DNA from: Muraenolepis orangiensis
Lineage: Eukaryota; Chordata; Actinopteri; Gadiformes; Muraenolepididae
Reading direction: 5' to 3'
NCBI GenBank assembly: GCA_027704905.1
Contig: CM051015.1
Location: forward strand, 16,526,615-16,590,614
Length of the DNA: 64,000 bases
Part shown: piece after piece, positions 34,289 to 54,603 of the stretch
Position numbering within the stretch: the stretch's first letter is position 1
Layout: every line of letters begins with the position of its first letter
The notes under the pieces: generated by a model
Seen by the model: the letters and a program-made list of their open reading frames with translations, nothing else
Told to the model about the DNA's origin: nothing
Database searches by the model: none
Position numbers and translations under genes: made by a program

Positions 34289-35597
34289 CCTCTGGTAGAC
34301 GCATCAGGTCAATCAAATCATGGAAAAACTGACTCACGATCAGCTTGTACCCCAGAGCCATAGGAGAATTGAACACAGACAAACACTGACTGTTCTAGGC
34401 TACAGCTAACTTTTTATCCGTTATAATTTTGTTTCATTTATTTCTTGAAATGGTTTCTTAAAATGTTTAAATGTTTGTTTAGTTCATTTTTCGCACAGCG
34501 AGGATCGCTACACAATTTCATTGTACTTTGTGCAATGACAATCAAGGCATACTACAGTGTTCCTTGTGGTGTCTGTGAGTCCTCTGAGATGTCCTAATAG
34601 AGAAGATGGCGGTGATAACCATTGCCTACCTCATCCTGGGAGGTGAGCAGGTGGATCGTTTTCACTTGGCAGGCGGCTTTCAGTAACATCTCACAGAAGC
34701 GCAGGAAGTTGTACAACTAAGGAGGCGAGAGCTTTTATTTGTACAATATGTAATTGCACACCGCCGTAATGTGATACAGAGTTTATACAGCGCAATCTCG
34801 GTGAGCTTTGAATACGCGGGTACCTGATGGATGTGTCGGATGTAGGGATCTTCCACCCAGACCTCAGAGAGAGCACCGCTTATGTAAGGTTTGAATAACA
34901 TCCCATAGCTGTAACCTGTGGCATCCTCTGGTATTTTGATCTGCTCGTGGTACTTCCCATCTGATTTGAGGGTGACAAAATATACACGTATATATTAAAG
35001 AAATATGTATATTCCACAATATATACGTATGTATTAAAGAAATATGTATATTCCACAGGAAGGCAAGAAGACAGACAGACAAAATGAATGTTTAAATTAC
35101 ATGTACAATAAATGACACTACACTGCCATGCTACCTTCCTTCAGTTGGTTGACGTGAACTTTGATCTGCTCCGCTCGCTCCATGTAGCCTTTTATTTTCG
35201 CCCTGTAGTGCACTTTCTTTGGGTCATCTTTGACGGCTGTTGGAAGAAGACGATTCCGATTAGCAGTTCAGCACAAACGTGTCCTCGTAGTATACACCAC
35301 CAGGCGTTTGTTAAGAGAGAGAGAGAGACACAGAGCGAGAGAGAGAGCGAGAGACAACGAAAGAGAGCGAGACGACTAAAAGAGATTGACTAAAAGACAG
35401 ACTAAAATAAAGACAGACAGAAATAAAGAACTGAAGAGAGAGAGAAAGAGAGAGAGAGAGAGACTACAACAATAAAAAGAGCGGGAGACTAAGAGACAGA
35501 CTTAAAGAAAGAGAGAGAGACTAACAGACAGAATAAAAGTGGTTAGAGAGAGAGAGAGAGAGAGAGAGAGACTAACAGACAGACAGAATAAAAGTGG

Positions 35598-35681
<84 letters not shown>

Positions 35682-35883
35682 TACAACAACAACAATAAAA
35701 AGAGCGCGACTAAACCACTAAAGGAGACGGGTGGATACCTTTCAGGGCGTCCAGCAGCAGCTGGATGCCCTCCTGGTAACAGACCAGGGACTCCTGGAAG
35801 CGGCCGCCCTGGTCCAGCTCCACGGCGCGCTTCAGGACGGACACAGCCGACGCCTCCATCCCAGAAACGTGATTTTGTGTCAT
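33640..35883 (-). CDS. mitd1: MIT domain-containing protein 1
   Basis: Seven exons close in phase (741 nt, 246 aa; human about 249): 35739-35883, 35135-35236, 34824-34960, 34630-34716, 34072-34184, 33865-33925, 33640-33735. Residues 1-80 form the three-helix MIT domain (VLKRAVELDQGGRFQESLV, then YRAKIKGYMERAEQIK). From about residue 95 comes the phospholipase-D-like C-terminal domain (SEVWVEDPYIRHIHQ, LYNFLRFCEMLL, STIHDREIRFDNGWIIKIG). It ends HTKHTKTL. MITD1 is known to bind ESCRT-III subunits through the MIT domain and to stabilise the midbody before abscission. The start at MTQNHVSG is the first ATG of the frame; an internal Met at residue 9 could also serve. It is divergently arranged with mrpl30. 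Confidence 0.95.
34256..34286. repeat. (TG)n microsatellite in a mitd1 intron
   Basis: About 15 TG units follow a short (TATG)n tract at 34233-34255. Confidence 0.9.
35310..35680. repeat. GA-rich and (AGAC)n satellite in mitd1 intron 1
   Basis: GA-rich text from 35310 includes a unit GACTAACAGACAGAATAAAAGTGG that recurs, followed by about 20 perfect AGAC tetramers (35598-35680). It fills most of the 500-bp intron. The open frame of repeated TDRQ residues across it is an artefact. Confidence 0.9.
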
Positions 35884-36536
35884 GGTGATATCCAACCAGC
35901 TGTATATATATTCTTGTTCGAATATTCTATATATATATATTTAGGGCACGGATATCCCACAAAACGAAGTTGTCCTCAAACACAATCGTCATTCCCCTGT
36001 TCAGGGTAGCGGCTAAACATTGGTCACAGATTTGTCATATCGATACTTCCTCCTTAGTTGGAGGTGTCGCATCAAAATATTACCTGGTGGATCCCCGATC
36101 CGAATGCAGCTTTTAGCCAGACACGGATATATATATTAAAAAAAAAAGATAATACCAATAAAGAATAGTATATTGATTTGTAATACATATATATATATAT
36201 TTGTTTTTAGTGTACGGTATATTATTCTAAACCACTAGAAAGAAGTATACATTTTCCGACCGGAACATTTCCAGTGCAACCCCATTGCCACTTCCGGTAA
36301 AGAGAGCCGCCGTCACCACCAGATCACAACATACATCAGAAACGCAATGCTAAGCAGCTTTTTACGATATTAAGCCTCAAATCCTGCTGCTGGGAAAAAT
36401 GATTATGGCCTTATCTTATGTCTGAATGTGTGATCATATATAATATTACAACACCGGTGTCTGCATTAGCCATTGCGGTGTTTAACCTTGGCGTCCCCAT
36501 CCCCATGCTTGCTGGTGTAACTTTCATTAAACCAAC
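35884..36536. promoter_or_regulatory. Shared divergent promoter region of mitd1 and mrpl30
   Basis: The two start codons point away from each other with 653 bp between them. A more GC-rich segment with TTTCCGACCGGAACATTTCC and CACTTCCGGTAAAG (ETS-like CCGGAA/TTCCGG cores) lies at about 36250-36305, close to the mrpl30 side. Two AT-rich stretches (35920-35945 and 36125-36205) lie on the mitd1 side. ETS-type sites are common in promoters of mitochondrial ribosomal protein genes; this is inference from sequence. Confidence 0.55.
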
Positions 36537-38170
36537 ATGAACATGTCGCTCTGCCGCTGTTTCACCTCGTTACCAGTCAAGGTAAATGCGAAATCGTTGT
36601 GTATTTGTTTATGTTATAGTGTCAGCTTTTCCTTTTTTTCAAGAGTAATAATCGTAGTGGTATATTTTACAGATCTTGACGCGTGGCCCGCTTTTGCAAA
36701 CCCCTTTCCTTGTGTCGATCCGCAACAAGTTTACCAAATCACGGATCCCAAATGCTGTATGTTGACCCCCCTTTTTCTATAATAAAAACGACTTTTAGTG
36801 TCTGTTTTATGTTCTTCCAACCATTGATTGTGTTTTATTTGTTTCGTCCTTATCGCAGATATTTGAAGAGCGGTCAAAGGAGCATGACAAATATGGGGGC
36901 GATCCAAATCAACCCCACAAGCTTCACGTGGTGATGCGTGTCAAGAGCACCAAGAGGCGACCTTACTGGGAGAAGGAACTGATCAGAGACCTTGGTCTTG
37001 TAAAGGTAAAGAGGTGACCTTACTGGGAGAAGGAACTGATCAGAGACCTTGGTCTTGTAAAGGTAAAGAGGTGACCTTACTGGGAGAAGGAACTGATCAG
37101 AGACCTTGGTCTTGTAAAGGTAACGATGACCAGTTGCGTTCACAGTGGACTTTATTTAGTTTTCTACTCGTTAATATGGTTCAACAACTTGACACACACA
37201 CACACACACCATTACTTGACTGGTATTGGCGGTGAGTGCAGAGTATTGTGTAGGCTGTTTATTTAAGGATAAGGCTAGCATAAATGTACGTTTTTGATAT
37301 GGCTGACATCCCCAATTATATGACTAAAAGCAATAATGCACCAAACAAGGCAACCGAGAATCCATTACCATATCCATGGTATCCATTCCTTACAATTAAC
37401 CTTTTTGGTTGCTTTCATTGAGGATATTGTCAATAAGAAAAATGTAGAATCATGTAATTTAATTCCTTGTAGGAATTTCTTATTACACAATCTGTCACAT
37501 GAGGCTTTACGAGAGTGTGATTAGAGGACAAGTGACATGTCTGTAGACCATGCCCCTTTTCCTATTTGGTGTTAAGATGGAAACAAATCCGGGAATATGT
37601 TAAATGAATTCAGAAGTGTTGCAATGTTTTGGTGATTTATGTGATTCTCTTTATGCTGGATGTTTTACTAGGCCTTCATGTCCATGAATATTAATGTGTA
37701 ATGCTCTTTTTGTCTTGTGTATATTCAGGGGAGAACTCCTGTAATTCACAAAAACACACCTGCAGTCAATAACCTGTTAAAGTTTGTCAAGCATCTTGTG
37801 AGGTAAGATTGCAGTACAAGTCTGAAGCTGTAATATACAACTAAATGAAGTCTGTTTCACGGCCATTATGGGTGTCCTTGGATGAATCTGTACCATTTGG
37901 AAAGCACCCAAGATTTCCCTGAAAATCGATCAAACTACAAATACATTTTGTATCATAATTAAGCATCTTCAGAACACAGTCCATTCCTAGAACTAAACGC
38001 CCTGTATTACTGTGCTAACCCACTTTGTTTGCTGCAGCATACAGCCACTCAGGACACCGTACGGACTCCCTGCGGAGGACGACATGGGCGACTCGTTTAT
38101 CAACAGCAAAGGAGAGTTAATTGTGCGTCGCCTCCTCAAGCCTATCGAGCCCAAGGCCATTGAATCATAG
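36537..38170 (+). CDS. mrpl30: Mitochondrial large ribosomal subunit protein uL30m
   Basis: Five exons close in phase (483 nt, 160 aa; human 161): 36537-36581, 36673-36756, 36859-37005, 37729-37802, 38038-38170. The N-terminus (MNMSLCRCFTSLPVK) is a mitochondrial targeting peptide rich in Arg/Ser/Leu. Residues 65-120 form the L30 domain (HKLHVVMRVKSTKRRPYWEK, ELIRDLGLVKGRTPVIHKN, NNLLKFVKHLVSIQPLRTPY) and the tail ends IEPKAIES. It is a structural protein of the mitoribosome 39S subunit. A 57-bp unit covering the end of exon 3 and its donor is repeated three times (separate entry). The polyA signal AATAAA is at 38327-38332. Confidence 0.96.
36952..37122 (+). repeat. Three tandem copies of the end of mrpl30 exon 3 with its splice donor
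   Basis: A 57-bp unit starts at 36952, 37009 and 37066. Each copy holds AGGAACTGATCAGAGACC and ends in CTTGTAAAG|GTAA, so each has an intact-looking donor. Copy 1 reads AAGAGGCGACC (K-R-R-P). Copies 2 and 3 read AAGAGGTGACC, which puts TGA in the mrpl30 frame. Only use of the first donor gives a full protein. Confidence 0.95.
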
Positions 38171-38991
38171 CTGTGCTAATTATACCCATGTGAGAATTCA
38201 CTCATACCAAGATGCATTGTTTTGTTAAGAAAAGTAAAAGATGTCAAATCTGCAATGTGTGGTGCTTGACCCCTATTTTCTATCCAGTTTACATTAGGAA
38301 TGCCAAGTAATCCACAAGAACGTTACAATAAACTGGTGTTTTTCTTTATTAAGCATATGGATAGTTATCAAAACTCCTATACATGGAAAAGGTATAACAT
38401 GCAATGGAACCCATGTCTTTCTTATTTTACGTGAAATTATGTAAGGTTCCACATTGGCACTGAGGGGTTAGGCTGCTCACTGTCCACAAAAGTTGTTCAT
38501 TCAAGGTTTATACTCCCAACAGGAATGAATTTCAAAAACACCCATAACCCATTTAATCTTAAATATTATTCAAATTTGTCAGTGTACAGCTAAAATAATT
38601 TAGCATATAGCAAATATTGCCTAAAATGGAATTTTCACTTAATAAGCCAAACTCAATGTACCCTCACCAAAATAAGGCCACCAGGGAGAAATCCTACTTT
38701 AAGCTTAAATATTCTATAAAAGTTGATTTGCTACATGAACCTAAACAGATGCAAACTTAAAGGATAACTTCAGGATTTTCCCGACGTGCCTAGATGTCAC
38801 GCTCTGACTTGAAGAGAGACTTTTCCTCTTAAACAACCCCGGATCAAGGAAAAACGTTTTTTTTTTTCTCTAGATCATTAATTGAACGGCTGTTTACGTG
38901 AATTTGTTTATTGATGAGGTAGCCCTGGGAGGGAGAGAGAGAGAGAGAGAGAGATATGGGAGCAAAGATGGAGACCCACACAAGGTGGTAT
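38171..38991. other. mrpl30 and txndc9 convergent 3' regions
   Basis: The first part is the mrpl30 3' UTR, up to the signal at 38327-38332. On the other strand a TTTATT at 38907-38912 reads AATAAA about 80 bp after the txndc9 stop and is its likely polyA signal. A short (GA)n lies at 38934-38954. Lysozyme-g genes, which sit here in human, are not seen. Confidence 0.6.
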
Positions 38992-39995
38992 TCAGTCATC
39001 AGAACCAGAGTCAGAGTCATAACCTCTGCCTCGTATTGTCTTCTTCTCCACCTTTGTGAATTTTGTTCCTTGTCTCTTTGTCGAAGGAGGCCCCATGGGA
39101 TTACCACTAAGATACGATGGGGGGGAAACAAATTATAAAACATCTTCATACAAGTATGTTATTCAAAATGATATCCAATCCGATGCATGTCACAAGCAGA
39201 AATACACAGGTACATGGTTTTATTTTACCTGTAATTAATGACCTCCGTGCACCCGAGTCTCCACTCCAGCATCTCCGTGGGGAAGTCGTCTGTGTTTCCC
39301 AGGTCACCGAAGCCGACCACATAATCCTTGGTTTTTCCGTCTATCAGGAGGGCCAGGGTGGGAATGACCTTGATATGAAGCCTCTCCGACAAGAAGGGGG
39401 CCTTCTCCACATTCAGCTTGATGAATTTGGTTTCAACGTGCTTCTTGGCCAAGATGGCAAGGTGCTTGTCGACAATTTTACATCTGCATGAAGGGAAGGC
39501 AGTTAAATTAAAATCATAAATTAAATCATCTTGGGTATACTAAATTGATTTTTTTTAGCAAATAAATAAAATAGCAAAATATATTTATTTTGAGTACCTG
39601 AAGGTGGAGTCCCTGTAGAAATGGCAGACCACGTTCTTACTTTCCTTCACTTCCCCAAAGAAGTCTTTCTCACTGGATAATTCTCTGTACTCGCCATGGC
39701 CTTTAGACAGCCATTCCTTGAAAATAAAAAAACAGAATCAAGCTCTACCAACCATGGGCCGTAAGATTCAATGGCTTCGAAGTTGAATTTGTGGTTTGAG
39801 AATTCTATAAGAGCCGATTACCTGCTTCTGTTTCTGGGCTTTTTTGAGTGCCTCTAGTCTCCTTTCCTTTAGCTTATCCAGTTCGTCCTCATCCATACGA
39901 TCCAGCTTGTTCAACTGCTCATCCACCTGTTCCTCCATCAGCTTGGCTGACTGCTCAAGCACCTTCGATAGTATATCGATTGACTGGTTCTCCAT
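38992..39995 (-). CDS. txndc9: Thioredoxin domain-containing protein 9
   Basis: Four exons close in phase (663 nt, 220 aa; human 226): 39822-39995, 39598-39716, 39229-39483, 38992-39106. The N-terminus is a coiled coil (LEQSAKLMEEQVDEQLNKLD, DEDELDKLKERRLEALKKAQ). From about residue 75 it enters the thioredoxin-like fold (VVCHFYRDSTFRCKIVDKHL, LNVEKAPFLSERLHIKVIPT, GDLGNTDDFPTEMLEWRLG). The usual CxxC redox pair is absent; one cysteine remains in FRCKI, as in the family. It ends in an acidic tail (YDSDSGSDD). TXNDC9 (PhLP3) is known to bind the CCT chaperonin and slow its ATPase, which affects tubulin and actin folding. A 5' non-coding exon probably lies upstream of 40010. Confidence 0.96.
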
Positions 39996-40918
39996 GTTTG
40001 AAACGTTTCGTTCAAATTAAAAACTGGCACACAAAACAAACACAAGAGACGGTTAACAAGCGAGCCACTGCACAGTTTCAGAATATAAATAAAATATACA
40101 ATATTAAAGCCCCATCACAAGAGAGGGATTGCTGTTATAATGTATTGGAATTTGAGCATCTGTCACAAACGCAAAAAGTATTTTTAGTTAGTATCTCTTG
40201 ATGGCTGTTACACTTATGGTTGTGATAGTCTTTTTTTTAATAATTTGTCCTTATTGAAATGTTCCAAAAAATGTAAGGTTATATGAGCCCAATGCTTGCT
40301 GGGAAATTATGCAAATTCGTTTGTTGCCCAGAGCCAATCAGAGCAATATTTGCTTTTTCCCACTTGGTCAGAACAGCGGGAGGAGAAAAGAATGGAGTGA
40401 CAGCTAGAAAATTAGGCTACGTGGTAATTAAAGCAAAAATGCAAACGACGATTCTTCAGATGTTTAAGAGAAAGGAGAGAGATGAAGAAACTCAGAATGT
40501 GCTTAAAATTAGAAAAACAACGCCCACAGATGACACAGGTGATGATGCTTATTTAGCCCAGAGAATGGACATGAACCTGGCCATGATGAATATAATAAGT
40601 TAGCTAACTAGCAAACTGTATATCTCTATATAGTCAATGGCTATCTTACTCAGAACACAACATGTACACAGCATACTATTTTAACATTAAATATTTTGCT
40701 TTGATATCTTCTATTTTAATCTGCACATTGTGGCATACATTTTGAGACATTTTATTTTATTTGTATTTTAATTTATGTACCCACTATTCTGAAAATTCAA
40801 AGAAAGACAGAGACATTGTTGACTGTCTGAATTTAGTTATACATTTTTATTCTAATTTATAACAGTTGAGGCCCAGAGGGAGGAAGAGGAGACTCAGCCA
40901 GAAGAAGTGGCAGCAGGT
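39996..40918. other. Intergenic, txndc9 upstream region and an unassigned short frame
   Basis: Immediately upstream of txndc9 lies its promoter or 5' UTR. A plus-strand frame at 40283-40603 (ending with QTTILQMFKRKERDEETQNV and further acidic residues), followed by an in-phase-looking acidic block at 40866-40918, resembles the N-terminus of a zinc-finger-bearing transposase. I see no diagnostic motif and the sequence runs directly into a palindrome, so I do not call a gene. Human EIF5B, normally next to TXNDC9, is not found. Confidence 0.4.
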
Positions 40919-41007
40919 CACAAATCACCTACAATAAAGCAGTCTACTAGCCTAGCCTTTAGCCTAAAGGCTAGGCTAGTAGACTGCTTTATTGTAGGTG
41001 ATTTGTG
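40919..41007. repeat. 89-bp perfect palindrome
   Basis: The two 44-base arms are exact reverse complements around a single central C at 40963. The left arm starts CACAAATCACCTACAATAAA and ends AGCCTAGCCTTTAG. There is no loop, so it could extrude as a cruciform or fold as a snap-back hairpin. Confidence 0.97.
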
Positions 41008-41339
41008 GTGGTTGCTTTTGCTTCTTTTTTAAAACTTTTGTAAATGCTTTTATTTATAAAAACGTGTTTTCTGAGTGGCGGCGATAGCGAGCCATCGATA
41101 GGTGTACCGAGTTATCACACGGTTATAGCTTTAGCCGATTAGCCATTAGCCTCTTTAGTTCTTGTTGCGCATAACGTATTACTTATCGCATAGCAACGAA
41201 AACATTCGCTGAAACAGTAAAAACAAAAACATATCAAGGCATGTGTCGTCATAAACGAAAGGATATTAAGGACATCAAGATATGCACTTCACAAGTCTGT
41301 TATCTCACCGGTAAAACGAGTGTCGCTATTCTTCACGAA

Positions 41340-41475
41340 TGTCGTCAAGTGTACCGTCGACAAGTAGTACCGTCGACACCGGAGCGTCAGCAGGGCGTCG
41401 TTTTCGTGACGTAGGCTACGTTTTATTACGTAGGCTACGTTTCATTACGTACGCTACGTGTCATAATGTAACGGA
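41340..41475. repeat. Short direct repeats (TACCGTCGACA and a 20-bp unit)
   Basis: GTACCGTCGACA occurs at about 41350 and 41368. It is followed by three copies of a 20-bp unit (CGTAGGCTACGTTTTATTA, with variants) at about 41408-41465. The text is CpG-rich and may be old regulatory or element DNA; no gene is attached. Confidence 0.7.
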
Positions 41476-41568
41476 TGCATATTGCTGAAAAAATTACATA
41501 CATACATACACAACACCCAATGAACTCCCAAACCCCCTTTGTCCTGGAGGGAGACCCATAGTGGGCCT

Positions 41569-41792
41569 GGCTATATATATAATATATTATATATAATATA
41601 TATATATATAAATATTTTATATATATATAATATATTATATATATAAATATAATATATATAAAATATAATATTATATATATAATATATATATATATAAATA
41701 TTTATATATATATATATATATATATTAAATATTTTATATATATAATATTTAAATATATATATATATATATTAAATATATATATATATATATA
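41569..41792. repeat. AT-only low-complexity tract
   Basis: About 220 bp consist almost only of TA, AATAT and TTTATAT words. Long segments are self-complementary. Confidence 0.95.
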
Positions 41793-43588
41793 GAGAAGTA
41801 AAATGTTCTGTAATTTGTAAAAATCGATCTATGCATTTAAAGAGAGAAAGAGAGACTTAAAAAATTAAGTTTATAGTTTATTATAGAGTAAAAAACATAC
41901 AAACATGTCACAGCTTCAGGTCGTCAGGCACAGGCCAGTTTTCTTTCTAGTAATGGACTGACCAATGAGAACAGCTGGCCATTCCCTTCTGAGGAGATAT
42001 GGCATGGGGAGAAGCAGGTGCTGTTGAAAGTCAATGAGTCCTCCTTACACAAATAGGCCTACAATAATTTCTCCCCCCCCCCCCCCCACCAGTATTCCAA
42101 CTAAAACATTGACCTTGTTTTTGGAGGTAACCTCGAGCACACCTATACCTTTCTCTGTAATAACCTGCCTATAAGGAGATGTGTGAAGGAGAGATGGTTG
42201 ACTACTCCACATCCCCTCAGTTAATTGCTGTCATCATGTAGCAGAGACTACAAATGGCTAGTTTTATTAAGAAACCAAAGGCTAGTTCAACTTTAAGTAG
42301 ATATGTAAACCCTGTCTCTTTTCAACACTGGAAATGTATAAAACCTTATGTGGCAGTAAAAGACTGGATTGGCCCGCCACAATCCAAGCCACACAAACCA
42401 AATGCCATTGTAAATGCCATATTAAGGGGGATATTACCGCTCAGAAATCATGAAATGCATAGGCTAATTGATTGCCATAACCCACATAACATTTCTTTCA
42501 AATCGAGTAAAAATCTGCAAAATAGCCAACCAATGAGTTACAGGTTAAGCTTTGACCAGCTACTAAATTCCATGTCGAACACGCAGAAACGGATTGAAAA
42601 GATTTAGCATTAAAAGACGGTTACTAAGAATACACCATTTGTAAACAATACAAGAGGAAAATCCTCCACATACACTTCGTCTCCCCCCCCCCCCTTTTTG
42701 AAATTGTCAACATGTGGTTAACCCCAAAAACATTATTTACATGTTTTGAACAACAATGTTTGGCACTTTTTTTCTTTTTTTTCTTTCTCCAAAAAGATAC
42801 AAAAGCCTCAGTGTGGACCACCATGCAGCAAGCCTGGTTTTACCTGCTGTGTGTCGATAGGACAGAGGCAGATTCTTAACATGTCACAGAGATGGAGGGA
42901 AGAAAACCAAAACGGTACGTTATTCTTTTTACTTCATTATTCAGATTTAAAACATCAACAAGACGACGACAAATAAACGGCATCAAAAGGGCAACGCAAA
43001 AATTTAAAACCCTGGATTCGCTTTCACCTTCATAAATGGGTCAAATGTGAAGAGAAAGAGAAAGTATTTTAAAACTTTGCATTGGGACAAAAAACACTTT
43101 TTTGTTTGCAGGGGGCCACAGGCTACAGAGTCGCTGGGCCCCCGATGACGTCAGTGCACGGAAAGAAAAAGAAAAGAAAAAAAACAGAAGAAGAAGAAGC
43201 AGGGAGGGTTCCAGCCCTTCCTCGTTCATCATCACCGTAACGGGTGTGCAGAATGTATCGTAGAAAGGAAACAAACAAACGGCGAAGACGAAGACCATGC
43301 TCCATCGTACGTTGACATTACTATGCGGCTGTCGCTGAATGGGTAACACCCCCTCCTCCTCGCAGTCACTGGGAAAAATAACTAAACGTTTTGAGCCTCC
43401 TGGCAAGTGCTTTGCTGAGGAAATTCAGCTGTGAAATCCATACTGCAAAAAAATTATAAAAAATCCTCGCGAAGAGCGATAAAGTCACGTAAAAACCCTG
43501 CCAGCGGCTAAATTGGCCGACAGAAGCAGAGAGAAGAAGTGGTGGTGATGGAAAAAGTAGGACAAGTATGACATTTCTTCATCTTCTT
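41793..43588. other. Intergenic region, probable rev1 3' UTR at its right end
   Basis: No recognised gene. There are poly-C runs at about 42070-42088 and 42686-42697. The plus-strand frame at 42254-42607 (117 codons) has no recognisable motif or splice context. Sequence from about 43000 to 43588 lies directly after the rev1 stop and is likely its 3' UTR. Confidence 0.45.
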
Positions 43589-52514
<8,926 letters not shown>

Positions 52515-52715
52515 GCTGAGTCAAACTGAAACAAAAAGACGCCGCTGATCAATTTGACAGGTGATGGATTATATGAAATGAAAACAAAAGATACGGGCGC
52601 CATCAACGCAACCCACCCACCCATCAATATACACCGGAGAGCAAGAGTGTGCACATGTGTAGTTGAGTCAAGTCAAAACATGTTACGCACAGCAGACGCA
52701 TGTTCATGTAACCAT

Positions 52716-52748
<33 letters not shown>

Positions 52749-53640
52749 GACATGGCTAAAGCCGTGCGTAAACATATCCAATAGTGCCATTAATGTTGAC
52801 TGTCTGTTGCAAAGTAGGGTCGATTCACGGTGTCAAAGTCAACAAGGTCCAACAAGGGCATGCCCGGGCAACACTTTCGAGAGTTGATGATGCGAACTGT
52901 GGAACAATGACTTGGAAGGTTTTTTTTTCCCCCGCTCATCTGGCGGCGACATCATGGCCATGGTGTCAAATCGTCCGCGGCTGTCGCAGCGCCATCCAAT
53001 GCAAGCGGTGGCCAAGAGTCACCCCCAGTCAGACAAACAGTGGCTTCACATCACACGTTGTTGCCCCCCCCTGTATGTGTCGTGTTGTGAGAGGCTCGTT
53101 TATGGTCGCTGTGGAAGACCCGTGAATAGGCAACGAGTGCGAGGCTTGCTGCTGCTGCAAGAGCGTAAACAAGAGCCGTGTGTATCTCAACGCCAAGTTG
53201 TAAACAACGGTGCAAAGTGTCGGTTTTGGCAAAACAGGAACTCACTCGCCGCTTACCTTATATCCCCTCCACAGACAGACAGCCAGTCTTGCTAGCCCCC
53301 CAGACTTCTGCAGAGATACAGAGTCGTCTGTAAAGCCGAAATGTCGGTCAGGCGACTCAACAAAAAAAGGACACAGGCGGGGAGCACCCGTCTCTCCACG
53401 AGGCGGTCAGGGCGACGTCCGAGCCGGACTTTTGTTTACCCACGAAGGCGTTCAAAAATAAACAATGGTGCCCCGATTTGGTCACGCTGCCATGTCTCTC
53501 CAAGAATTCCGCTCACCCTCCCGGTCCGTGTGCTCTCCATTTCTCTCTAGCCCTGGCGGCAGCCGCCGTCTGATCCCTTTGCCTTCGCTCCCTCGGAGCT
53601 CTGGCTCCTCCTCTGGTTTGGCGCGCCGTGCCGCCCCCAC
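52515..53640 (-). promoter_or_regulatory. rev1: rev1 5' UTR and CpG-rich promoter region
   Basis: The GC- and CpG-rich text rises from about 52920 to 53640. On the minus strand a donor-like ATATAAG|GTAAGC at about 53257 suggests an untranslated first exon between roughly 53258 and 53500, spliced to the exon that carries the ATG at 52514. A (CA)n tract (52722-52746) lies in the intron. The transcription start is not determinable from sequence alone. Confidence 0.5.
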
Positions 53641-54510
53641 GCGGTGAGAGGGGGGAATTGCACCCGAACTATTTTGACGCATCGCTTGAAAGGCTGGGTT
53701 TTATTTCTGGGTATACACATACTACCGGTAGTTTCCATTGCTTTGTTTTGTTTTGTGTCACACTACGGCTCATGTCATGACGAATCGACTGCATTTCCTT
53801 GCGTATTCGCGATGCACATCCATTCATACATTACGTCTGTGTATTCAAATGCCGTCATTGTTATTATTATTATAATAGGGAATGTGTTAAATAAAGATTC
53901 CGTGAGACATCCGTCGTACTTCTCATCGTGCAGACTGCTAATTCCGACCGCACGCTACGTATTGCCTTTGGTCTATCTCTGGCCCTCGACGCCGTTGTCC
54001 TCAGAAAACCCGACGACCAGCCTAGACCTCGACGCAGACGCACGGGCATGTGCAGAATATCGAATGGGCGCCGGGGAGGAGAGGATACTAACACGATGGC
54101 CCGGTTCAGACACAGCGTGCAACACAACAATGCATGGCAGGAGGTCCAGTGCACATTAGCATTACCAGCCACCACGGCTTTGACCGAGGCGACATGTCAC
54201 ATGTGGAGCACACACATGCTTGAAATAATCATATGTCGAATCACCTGCCAGTCATGCAATTAGTCATGAATGAAACATACATAATTCTCTCCCCTGCCAA
54301 TTTACAATGGAATATTATTGATCTAAGCACGGCTTGTCATTTCCTTCAGAGCTCCCTTATTGGCTGTTCTATTTAACTGTTGCTATGGTACCAGACAACT
54401 GATGCTGAGGTTTCACGCACGGATTTCTATTGGTGCAGGAGGATATAGTGTACTGGCTCTAAAGAATAGAAAGAAAGCTTGGCTTTCTGGAAAAAACTGG
54501 CCACACTGTG

Positions 54511-54603
<93 letters not shown>

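Noticed and set aside
40283..40603. Possible transposase N-terminus
   Set aside because: Charged, with a short MFKRKERDEE segment that recalls transposase starts, but no catalytic or zinc-binding motif follows, so no gene was called.
42254..42607. 117-codon plus-strand frame between txndc9 and rev1
   Set aside because: No recognisable domain, no splice context, and composition like its surroundings. I could not connect it with eif5b.
43146..43153. CRE-like TGACGTCA site
   Set aside because: It lies in the presumed rev1 3' UTR, far from any promoter; an eight-base match is expected by chance.
53644..54159. 171-codon plus-strand frame upstream of rev1
   Set aside because: No motif, crosses CpG-rich and AT-rich text alike, and lacks splice or promoter support. 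I read it as chance.
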